Shown here: one piece after another, positions 1 to 7,100 of the stretch
How the letters are laid out: each line of letters starts with the position of its first letter
How positions within the stretch are numbered: position 1 is the stretch's first letter
Source: Corynebacterium imitans
GTDB taxonomy: Bacteria > Actinomycetota > Actinomycetes > Mycobacteriales > Mycobacteriaceae
Length of the DNA stretch: 64,000 bases
Direction of reading: 5' to 3'
NCBI RefSeq assembly: GCF_000739455.1
Contig: NZ_CP009211.1
Span: forward strand, 1,184,508-1,248,507
Position numbers and translations under genes: made by a program
The notes under the pieces: generated by a model
The model's input: the letters and a program-made list of their open reading frames with translations, nothing else
The model's database searches: none
Told to the model about the DNA's origin: nothing

Positions 1-1
1 T

Positions 2-763
2 TCCGCGCCGGGCCTGGACGAGGAAGCCCAGACCATTGCGGAGTTCGCGGAGATCCCGGTTGGTGACCCGTCTCGCGGTGAGCGCCGCTTCACTGATCTG
101 TTGCCTTCTGGCATTGGTGTGCGAGTGTCCTACGGGCAGCGCAACTTCACCTCTGGTGCTGCGGTGCAGCGTGAGCTTCTTGGTCGAGCTGCGGAGATTC
201 GCCGCAAGAATGGTCGTGACGCGCTCGCGGCGTTCGCGGCGGTGGACGACCTGGTCGAGGAGCTGCCGGTACCGCAGAAGTGGAACACTGCCGACGCGAA
301 GGCAATGGACGACCTGTACGCTGCTGACGACCTGCTCGCAGGTGCGGTCGACGATGAGGGGCGTCGATTTGGCTACGCCGGTAAGTGGGTGTGGGCGAAC
401 CGCCGCACGATTAACGCGTTGAAGCGCAACAAGCAGGTCACTGACCTGTACGTGGGCGACATGGCGCACGCTGACCCGCGCTTTACCCCGCTCGGCCAGC
501 AGCCGATCATCGGCGAGCAGTTCTACCTGGTGGTCGATGACGGCATGGAAGACGGCGTTGCTTACGTCATCTCTGAGACGCTTACCGGTGGTCTTGGCAC
601 CCGTTTCGAGGCTGAGGAGGCGCGCTTCTCCGACTGGTACGAGGAGGGTGGCCAGTCCGGTATGGGTGGTCCGCGCCTGTCCTGGCGCTCCGATTACGTG
701 CACTTCCGTTCTCTGGTTGTGCGTGCCCCGAAGGCGCTGGTGAAGATCACCGGCGCTATCTAG
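2..763 (+). CDS. phage major capsid protein, 5' end missing
   Basis: The reading frame is open from the first bases of the window to TAG at 761, giving 253 visible residues; the start lies outside. The sequence reads like the shell protein of actinobacterial siphoviruses: a helical middle (VDDLVEELPVPQKWNT), a conserved-looking DPRFTPLGQQ stretch and a final segment RWRS-like LSWRSDYVHFRSLVVRAP before the end. It would form the icosahedral shell of the head. It is the first of an uninterrupted run of head, connector and tail genes, which is the standard siphovirus order and supports the assignment. A TTG at 101 is in the same frame but is only an internal codon. Assignment is from order and general resemblance, not from a search. 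Confidence 0.75.
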   Translation, partial: SAPGLDEEAQTIAEFAEIPVGDPSRGERRFTDLLPSGIGVRVSYGQRNFTSGAAVQRELLGRAAEIRRKNGRDALAAFAAVDDLVEELPVPQKWNTADAKAMDDLYAADDLLAGAVDDEGRRFGYAGKWVWANRRTINALKRNKQVTDLYVGDMAHADPRFTPLGQQPIIGEQFYLVVDDGMEDGVAYVISETLTGGLGTRFEAEEARFSDWYEEGGQSGMGGPRLSWRSDYVHFRSLVVRAPKALVKITGAI

Positions 764-776
764 GGAGGGGTGCGGC

Positions 777-1139
777 ATGAAGCAAGTTTTGCTTGCTAAG
801 GCTGTCCGCTACCCGTTCGGGTCGACGGTGGTGCACCGCTCCGGTGAGGTCATCGAGGTTGATGAGAAGGACTTCGACGTGCTCGCCGGAATGGGGGTGG
901 TTGCCACCGCTCCCACAGAGCCAGACGAACCGGAGGCTGAGAAGGCTACTCGGGAAGCCGCGAAACCGGAGGTGCCGGAAGCCGCTCCTGCGTCTGGGTA
1001 CCCCGCGTTGCCGAAGAAGACCGCTCCCGCTGCGGAGTGGAAAGAGTACGCCCGGCGTAACAGCATCAAGCTCACCGGTCTCACCAAGCGCAACGAAATC
1101 ATGGGCTTCATCACGAAGACCGTGAACCAGTCGCGCTAA
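777..1139 (+). CDS. small phage protein after the capsid gene
   Basis: A 120-residue protein starting at ATG 777 behind an AGGGAGGGG ribosome binding site, 13 bases after the capsid stop. Residues 1-45 look like a compact beta domain (AVRYPFGSTVVHRSGEVIEV), residues 46-80 are a Pro/Glu/Ala-rich linker, and the end (EWKEYARRNSIKLTGLTKRN) resembles a short helix-extended-helix fold as found in Rho-N/HeH domains. Small proteins of this layout often sit between capsid and connector genes in actinophages. The function is unknown; a head-completion or nucleic-acid-contacting role is a guess from position and the C-terminal fold. Confidence 0.6.
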   Translation: MKQVLLAKAVRYPFGSTVVHRSGEVIEVDEKDFDVLAGMGVVATAPTEPDEPEAEKATREAAKPEVPEAAPASGYPALPKKTAPAAEWKEYARRNSIKLTGLTKRNEIMGFITKTVNQSR

Positions 1140-1161
1140 GACCAGGAGGAGGGAGGGCAAA

Positions 1162-1629
1162 GTGAATATCTCAGTTGATGATGTTGCTGATGTTTTCCCG
1201 CGCCCTCTGCTGGACGAGGAGCGCGAGCGCGCCAAGGCGCTTATTAACCAAGCGTTCGAGCTGATTGAGCTGGAATTCGCCCGCCGCGGGAGAGACTTCC
1301 AGCAAGAAGTCGCCAGTTCTCGGTGGCTACAGCTCGCGGCGAAGCAAGCAGTGCGCGCGATGGTATTCCAAGCGGTGCTCATCGGCGACAACGTCGGTGT
1401 GGCCTCTGTGTCTTCTTCGACTGGGCAGGAAGCCGATGCGGTCACCTACTCCCAGGGGATTAAGTTCCACTGGGGTGGAGTGGGGATTGACGATGCGATC
1501 CTTGACCTGCTGGGGCTCGGGGTTGGCGGGTTCCCGCGTGGACGTGGTGGCCGTGTCATTCCGTACGGGCAGCGCACTGCGATTCGTGGTGCTGAGTTCA
1601 GTGAGCGGGGTGCATGGTGGCCGAGATGA
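1162..1629 (+). CDS. head-tail connector (adaptor) protein
   Basis: A 155-residue protein with a GTG start at 1162, preceded by AGGAGGAGGG. Residues 1-85 are alpha-helical with the pattern of Gp19/Gp15-type adaptor proteins (ISVDDVADVFPRPLLDEERE, then a long helix around LIELEFARRGRDFQQEV), followed by a Gly-rich tail. Adaptor proteins of this kind bind the portal and form the first neck ring after DNA packaging. Position directly after the capsid genes supports this. The 3' end overlaps the start of the next gene by 16 bases, suggesting translational coupling. Confidence 0.65.
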   Translation: MNISVDDVADVFPRPLLDEERERAKALINQAFELIELEFARRGRDFQQEVASSRWLQLAAKQAVRAMVFQAVLIGDNVGVASVSSSTGQEADAVTYSQGIKFHWGGVGIDDAILDLLGLGVGGFPRGRGGRVIPYGQRTAIRGAEFSERGAWWPR

Positions 1630-1949
1630 TCATTGTGCATGGTGCTGCTGGTGGTGTGGATGATGACGGGTACCCGGTGCCGGGTGAGCCTGACCGTGAG
1701 GTCACAGTGAAGTCGGTGCAGCCATTGTCTCTGACGGAAATGTCGGATGAGGACAAGCAGGGCACTCGCGATATTTTGCGCGTGTGGGCACCGCCTGGCG
1801 CTGAGGTCGCTGATGGTGATGAGGTCACTGTTCGGGGTAAGCGGTACCAGGTGCGTATCACCGCGTGGGACTGGTCGGCTCATCGTCGCCCTGCGTACAG
1901 GCGTCATCGACCATCGTTGGTGTTTGATTGCGTGAGGGGTGAGGGCTAG
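1614..1949 (+). CDS. probable head closure (stopper) protein
   Basis: A 111-residue protein starting at ATG 1614 inside the end of the adaptor gene. It is a small beta-rich protein (DREVTVKSVQPLSL, EVADGDEVTVRGKRYQVR) in the position and size range of siphovirus head closure proteins, which seal the neck after DNA packaging. The last base of its TAG codon is shared with the GTG of the next gene. No diagnostic motif is visible, so the name rests on size, predicted fold and gene order. Confidence 0.55.
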   Translation: MVAEMIIVHGAAGGVDDDGYPVPGEPDREVTVKSVQPLSLTEMSDEDKQGTRDILRVWAPPGAEVADGDEVTVRGKRYQVRITAWDWSAHRRPAYRRHRPSLVFDCVRGEG

Positions 1950-2233
1950 TGGCGAAGGTCGGTAAGCCCCGGTTGAATATTCCTGACCAGTGGTACAAGG
2001 ACAATCTGACTAGTCTTGCGCCTCAGCTCGCGGCGAAAGCTCAGGCGGTCGCGTCCGCTGTGGATGGTGACGTTCCCGTCACTGTGACGGAAAAGACCGA
2101 TAGTCATGGTCGCCCTGTCGCGCTCGTAACACTTGCTCATGCGAAGGGTCTGGCGATGCAGGCGAAGTACGGCACGCTGACCCGTGCTGCAGCGTCGCAA
2201 GGCCTGGATGTACATCGCTACAGCCAGAGGTGA
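1949..2233 (+). CDS. neck/tail-completion protein (HK97 gp10-like position)
   Basis: A 94-residue basic protein with GTG start at 1949, overlapping the previous stop by one base. Siphoviruses normally carry a tail-completion protein between the head stopper and the tail terminator, and this gene occupies that slot. The sequence (LAAKAQAVASAVDGDVPVTV; LAMQAKYGTLTRAA) suggests a helix followed by strands, as in gp10-like proteins, but no decisive motif is seen. Confidence 0.5.
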   Translation: MAKVGKPRLNIPDQWYKDNLTSLAPQLAAKAQAVASAVDGDVPVTVTEKTDSHGRPVALVTLAHAKGLAMQAKYGTLTRAAASQGLDVHRYSQR

Positions 2234-2238
2234 CGGGC

Positions 2239-2631
2239 ATGCGACAGTCGTTTATTCAGAGAAACGCCCCGGAGGTCATCCGCCGCGCGCTGCGCGGTGT
2301 GATGCCGAAGTCGATTCGGGTTACCGCCGCGATCCCGCACGGGTGGTCGGTGGATGACGGCCCGGTAGTGACGGTGTCAAGTGATGGTTCACCGCGCTCG
2401 GCGCGCGCTACGTCGACTGAGAACGTGCGCGTCAACGTGTACGGCAAGTTTGAGCCAGAGGTTCGGCGCGTCGCCGCCGAGATCGACGCCTGGCTTCTCA
2501 ACCCCCACAGTGTTGGGGGTTTTCGTATATCCCCCGGCCCGTTCCTCGTGGTGAAGGACGAGGACATAAAGGGCTGGGTCGCGGCCATTACGGTCGCAGC
2601 TTCATCTACTAAGAAAGGATTCGCAAGATGA
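2239..2631 (+). CDS. probable tail terminator protein
   Basis: 130 residues from ATG 2239. A GTG at 2230 is also in frame, but it sits inside the CAGAGGTGA ribosome binding sequence that serves the ATG, so the ATG is preferred. The protein is a mixed alpha/beta domain (VIRRALRGVMPKSIRVTAAI; KFEPEVRRVAAEIDAWLL) placed directly before the major tail protein, where tail terminator genes usually lie; that protein caps the tail tube and joins it to the neck. The stop codon overlaps the ATG of the next gene. A short GC-rich hairpin-like stretch (CCCCCACAGTGTTGGGGG) lies within the coding region near 2506. Confidence 0.5.
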   Translation: MRQSFIQRNAPEVIRRALRGVMPKSIRVTAAIPHGWSVDDGPVVTVSSDGSPRSARATSTENVRVNVYGKFEPEVRRVAAEIDAWLLNPHSVGGFRISPGPFLVVKDEDIKGWVAAITVAASSTKKGFAR

Positions 2632-3332
2632 CTTCTCCTAACTCTGATCAGGGCACGACGTCTCTTGAGACGGACCGCGCGCGGTTTATTGACGTCTGGA
2701 AGGACGCCGAAGTCTACTGGTCGACCGACGATAACCCGCAGGTTGGCCTGGACGGGTCGTTCGACCCGAAGGTCTGGAAGTTCATTGGCCTGCTCAATGA
2801 TGGTTCTGCGATCTCGCAGGAGCCTGAGGTTGACCGCACCGAGATCAACTCGTTCGGCGGCGTGCTGCAGCTGATGAACAACAAGTTCAAGAAGGACACT
2901 CGCGGTTTCGACGCGCTCGAGATGAACGATGTGACCTTCCCACTGCTGTGGCCTGGCTCCGTATTCAAGGAGGGCGCGCCGGGCGTGCTGCTCGCGCCGG
3001 AGAACCCCGCGGAGGGCTTCATCGCGTTCAAGACCACCAACAGCTTCGGTGACATTTACATCGACGTGTCGCGCCGCCGCGCTCTGGTGTACGCCGACGG
3101 TGGTAATGAGCGCAATGACGATGGTGCTTCGGTGATGCAGTTTAAGGCTGAGATCCGTAAGGACCAGTACGGCGCTTTGTATGACTACCTGCGTCTGAAG
3201 GGTGACGATACGCCGGATGATCTGCCGGAGGTCATTCGCTTCTCGGCTGCGAAGAATGAATCTGGTGATGCTGCGGAGGAGGCTCCTTCTCGCGGCGCTG
3301 CTGCTGACGCTGAGGATGGCTCTGGGGGTTAA
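2628..3332 (+). CDS. major tail tube protein
   Basis: A 234-residue protein starting at ATG 2628 behind AAGAAAGGAT. It is acidic and beta-rich, with segments such as AEVYWSTDDNPQVGLD, PEVDRTEINSFGG and ASVMQFKAEIRKDQYGALYD that resemble tail tube subunits of actinophages, and an Ala/Glu/Gly-rich C-terminal tail (from about residue 205) probably disordered. It precedes the frameshifting chaperone pair and the tape measure gene, which is the universal siphovirus order, so the call is strong. It polymerises into the non-contractile tail tube. Confidence 0.75.
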   Translation: MTSPNSDQGTTSLETDRARFIDVWKDAEVYWSTDDNPQVGLDGSFDPKVWKFIGLLNDGSAISQEPEVDRTEINSFGGVLQLMNNKFKKDTRGFDALEMNDVTFPLLWPGSVFKEGAPGVLLAPENPAEGFIAFKTTNSFGDIYIDVSRRRALVYADGGNERNDDGASVMQFKAEIRKDQYGALYDYLRLKGDDTPDDLPEVIRFSAAKNESGDAAEEAPSRGAAADAEDGSGG

Positions 3333-3340
3333 CCCGATGG

Positions 3341-3426
3341 GGTAGGGGAACATGGCAGACTGCCCCCACCCCAAACCAATGGTCTGCCTAATCGTTTCCT
3401 TATAATTCAATGTGAAAGGGTCTGCC
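3341..3426 (+). promoter_or_regulatory. structured intergenic RNA with competing stems
   Basis: Two pairings are possible between the tail tube gene and the tail chaperone gene. GGGGTAGGGG (3339-3348) can pair with CCCCCACCCC (3363-3372) with one mismatch. GGCAGAC (3354-3360) lies in that loop and is perfectly complementary to GTCTGCC at 3382-3388 and again to GTCTGCC at 3420-3426, which abuts the ATG at 3427. Pairing with the second copy would bury the start codon region. No T-run follows, so it is not a simple terminator. Role in balancing tail gene expression is inferred. Confidence 0.4.
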
Positions 3427-3789
3427 ATGACTGCTCGCAAGAAAAAGACCGACGATGCCATTGACCCGAAGGACGCTACTGGGGCGCAGGCCGAGGTCAT
3501 CGAAGAAACCACCACCGACGACGAGGTAGACGGGGACGTCGAGTACCCCACGTTCACCATCACCATCGACGGTAAAGAAATCGAAGTCGAAGACCGATGG
3601 ACCCGCGACGCCGCACCCGCAGGCATGATGTTCGTCTTCCACGAGCGCTACGCCCAGAAATACATCCCAAGCGTGATTGAAGCGATCATTGGTGAAGACC
3701 AAGTGTTTAACCTCATGGACGCTGGCCTGTCTGCTGACGAGTTTCAGCAGGTCTTCCAAGCGTGGGGTAAGCGCCGCCAGGGAAAATAG
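3427..3789 (+). CDS. tail assembly chaperone, G-type (upstream frame)
   Basis: 120 residues from ATG 3427, with GAAAGG as ribosome binding site; an in-frame GTG at 3412 is less well placed. Residues 1-40 are Lys/Asp/Glu/Thr-rich and probably flexible, then a small domain follows (PTFTITIDGKEIEVEDRWTR, YIPSVIEAIIGEDQVFNLMD). It lies between the tail tube and tape measure genes, the position of lambda G. Its last sense codons are GGA AAA, followed by TAG, and they form a slippery heptamer with the preceding G. Most ribosomes would stop here; some would slip back one base and make the longer G-T fusion. The chaperones coat the tape measure protein during tail assembly. Confidence 0.75.
   Translation: MTARKKKTDDAIDPKDATGAQAEVIEETTTDDEVDGDVEYPTFTITIDGKEIEVEDRWTRDAAPAGMMFVFHERYAQKYIPSVIEAIIGEDQVFNLMDAGLSADEFQQVFQAWGKRRQGK
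3780..3786 (+). promoter_or_regulatory. programmed -1 ribosomal frameshift site G-GGA-AAA
   Basis: The heptamer GGGAAAA is in the X-XXY-YYZ register relative to the upstream chaperone frame (codons GGA 3781, AAA 3784) and lies immediately before that frame's TAG at 3787. After a -1 slip the reading is GGG AAA ATA GAA CTC ATG and then the downstream frame without any stop. The predicted fusion is about 239 residues. Lambda uses the near-identical GGGAAAG at the same place in its tail genes. Confidence 0.85.
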
Positions 3790-3794
3790 AACTC

Positions 3795-4145
3795 ATGTAC
3801 CTCATCGCCGAGCATGAGGACTTGGTGGAGGTCGATTTTCAACGCTTCTACCACCTGGATTACCGCGACTTCTACCGCGAGGGCGGGGGAGCGTCTCGCA
3901 TGACGTTGCGACGCATGCTGCTACTTGCCGAGCACTTACCCCCGGAGTCACTATTCCACTCCGCGATGCAAGATCGCCCGCCTGTCAGTGAGATTTCGTC
4001 GGTGCTGATGGACATCTGGACAAGCCTCAACGGATCGCAGCACCCGCGTTGGGAGCAGCTCAAGCGCCAGCGCCGCGCGAAGGAGCGCGATCAAGCGATG
4101 AAGCGGGCACGCGAGAAAGCACGAAAGTTCAACGCCGCAGGATAA
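3795..4145 (+). CDS. tail assembly chaperone, T-type extension (expressed by -1 frameshift)
   Basis: An open frame of 116 codons from ATG 3795, but the ATG has no convincing ribosome binding site and the frame is open upstream to the slippery site at 3780. It is therefore most likely translated as the C-terminal half of a fusion with the preceding chaperone rather than on its own. The protein has an aromatic, acidic first half (VDFQRFYHLDYRDFYREGGG) and a highly basic last helix (QLKRQRRAKERDQAMKRARE), typical of the T extension that contacts the tape measure protein. It is followed by a terminator-like hairpin and the tape measure gene. Confidence 0.75.
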   Translation: MYLIAEHEDLVEVDFQRFYHLDYRDFYREGGGASRMTLRRMLLLAEHLPPESLFHSAMQDRPPVSEISSVLMDIWTSLNGSQHPRWEQLKRQRRAKERDQAMKRAREKARKFNAAG

Positions 4146-4161
4146 GCCCTGCGGCTCTTTT
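4134..4161 (+). terminator. hairpin with T-run between chaperone and tape measure genes
   Basis: GCCGCAGG (4134-4141) pairs perfectly with CCTGCGGC (4148-4155) across a short loop and is followed by TCTTTT. The 5' arm is inside the last codons of the chaperone frame. It could terminate part of the transcripts and so lower expression of the long tape measure gene relative to the tail tube. Confidence 0.55.
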
Positions 4162-4179
4162 CATTGGAGGTGTTCGCTC

Positions 4180-7100
4180 ATGGCAGGCGCAGCTGGATAT
4201 GCCGTTTTGCCTACCACTATTTCGCTCTCGGGGATTAACAAGGAGCTGCAGTCGCAGCTTCTGGCTCCGGCGTCGAAGGCGGCGAAGAAGGCCGGCGACT
4301 CCATCGAGAAGGGCATCACCAAGGGCACTGATGATGCTGCGAAGCGCGTTGAGAAGGCCAACTACCGTGTGAAGAAGTCCTCGGAGGAGTTGGCTGATGC
4401 CGAGGCGAAGCGTAACTCTGAGGTGTTGAAGTCGCAGGCCGCGGCGAAGCAGTTGGAGGCTGCGGAGTCGAAGCTTGCCGACATGAAGAAGTCCGGCAAG
4501 GCCAGTTCTGAGCAGTTGGCGAAGGCTGAGGCGGATGTGCTCAACAAGCGCGCCAAGGTTGAAACTGCCGCGCAGAATGTGGAGAAGGCCGAGCGCGGCG
4601 TCGAGAAGGCCATGGCTGAATCGAAGCGTGCCTCTGATTCTCTCGCGGCGGCGCAGAAAGACCTCGAGAATGCCACGGATGAAGCCACCAGTGCGACCAA
4701 GGAGTTTGGCGACGCTGCGGCTGATGCTGACGGTAAGGGCCAGGGCTTTGAGGTGTCGCTGGGCAAGATCGCGGCGGCTGGTGCCGTGGTGGTCGGTGCG
4801 GTTGGTGCTGCAGGCAAGGCCGCGTATGACATTGGTGCCCAGTTTGATGATGCGTATGACACGATTCGTGCGGGCACTGGTGCTAGTGGCGCTGCGTTTG
4901 AGGAGCTGCAGGATTCGATGCGCAAGGTCGCTGGCGAGTCCATTGGCGTTGGCTCTGATATGGGGGCTATTGGTTCGACGCTTGCGGATCTGAATACGCG
5001 CCTTGGTTTGACTGGTGAGCCGCTCGAGGAGATGACGGCGCAGTTCATGCAGCTGCAGAACCTGGGTGTCGATGCGGACATCAACGAGGTATCGAAGGCC
5101 ATGTCTGGCTTTGGTATTGAGGCCAAGGACATGCCGGGCGCGTTGGATGAGTTGTTCCAGGTGTCGCAGGCGACCGGTCTGACGATTAGCGAGTTGTCGC
5201 AGTCGGCAGTGAAGGCCGGACCTGTGTTGCGCGGGTTTGGGTTCTCCATGTCCGATTCTGCCGCTCTGGTGGGCCAGATGGATAAGGCCGGTCTGGATGC
5301 GGATAAGACGCTGCAGTCGATGCAGCGTGCGCTGGCGGAGTTTGCGTCTGAAGGGCGTGACGCTCCGGAAGCGCTCAAGGAGACCATCGGGTCGATTGAA
5401 GACCTTATCAGCGCGGGCGATGATGCTGCTGCGATTGATATGGCGTCCGGCATTTTCGGTTCTCGTGGTGCTGCCCAGTTCGTGGATGCGGTGAAGACCG
5501 GCACGCTGTCTGTGGATGATTTCATGGATGCGACCGGTGCCACGTCGGACACGATTGGGGGACTAGCGGAGGAGACTGCAGACTTCGGGGAAAAGTGGGA
5601 CCAGCTTAAGAACCAGGCCATGTTGGCATTGGAGCCTATCGCGACGCAGGTTTTTGACTCTTTGGTTCCGGCTTTGGACCGTGCTCAGGGTGCTTTTGAG
5701 TTCACTCTCGATGCGGTGAAGGACTTTGCCGAGTGGGTGCAGAAGAGCAAGGATTGGCTGCTGCCGTTGGGGGCTGGTCTGACCGTTGTGGCCGGTGGGC
5801 TGGCGGCGGTTGCTTTCCAGCAGAAGATTATTGCCGCTGGCGGTTTGATTAAGTGGTTCAAGAGCCTGTCTAGTGTCACGAAGTTGATGACCGGTGTGCA
5901 GGCGGCGTTCAACATGGTGATGGCTGCGAACCCGATTGCGCTTGTCACCATTGCGATTGCTGGCCTAGTGGCTGGTCTAGTGGCGTTCTTCACCAAGACC
6001 GAGACTGGCCGGGAGATGTGGGCCTCGTTTACCACCGCTATTGGCGAGGGGTGGACGTGGCTGACGGAAACGCTGTCGGCGGGGTGGGAGTGGCTCAAGT
6101 CTGCGGTGTTCGATTCGTGGAATGCCACTGTTGAGGGGGTTCAAGACGGGTGGCAGGCCACGGTTGATGCGGTCACCGGTGGGTGGACGTGGTTGAAGGA
6201 CACGTTCGTCGCGGTGTGGGAGACCATCAAGACGGTGGTGTTCTGGGCGTGGAACCGTGAGGTTGAGGGCTGGAAGAACATCTTCGAGTCCGCGAAGAAC
6301 GGGATCAACGCTGCGTGGGACGCGATCAAGGGTAAGGCGTCCGAGGCTGTTGGTGCGGTGCGCGGCAAGATTCAGGAGATGGTGAACACCATCGCCCAGG
6401 TGCCGGGCAAGGTGAAGTCCGCTTTCGCTGACGCTGGCACGTGGTTGGTCAACGCCGGTAAGAACATCATCAGCGGCTTGATCAACGGCATTAAGTCGAT
6501 GTTTGGGCAGGTTGGTAACGCGATTCGTGAGGTCATGCCTGATGGCGTGGCTCGTTTTGTGCCTGGGATTGCGACTGGTGGGCAGGTGCCTGGGTATGCC
6601 CGTGGTGGGTATATTCATGCGATTCCGGGTATTCCTGATTCGCAGCGTGACCCGATTTTTGGGATTGATTCTGCTGGTGTTCCTGTGGCTCGGATTGAGC
6701 CGCGGGAGTACGTCGTTAACCGTGAGGCGACGAAGGATAACTTGCCGCTTCTGCAGGACATCAACTCCGGCAGAATCTCCATGAAGGATTTGCCGGGCTA
6801 CGCCGACGGCGGCGTAGTCTCCTCCCAGGAAGTGCTCGATTTTGCCTGGGGCAAGAGCGTCCGGGGCAAGAAGGGGCCCGCGCCGCTCGAGGGGTACCCC
6901 TACACCTGGGGTGGTGGCCTGCTTGGCAACTGGGGTGACTGCTCGGGCATGATCTCCGGCCTGGCTGCATTCATCGTCGGCATGGACATCGTGGGCCGTA
7001 AATTCGCCACGGGCAACGAGGGCTCGGTGCTTTCCAGCATGGGCTTCACGCCGGGCACCTCGCCGGGTAAGTCCGCTTTCGAGGTCGGGTTTTTCAACGG

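Noticed and set aside
4134..4161. Hairpin as the end of the phage structural operon
   Set aside because: It is a real terminator-like structure, but essential tail genes follow without a visible promoter, so it can only be partial.
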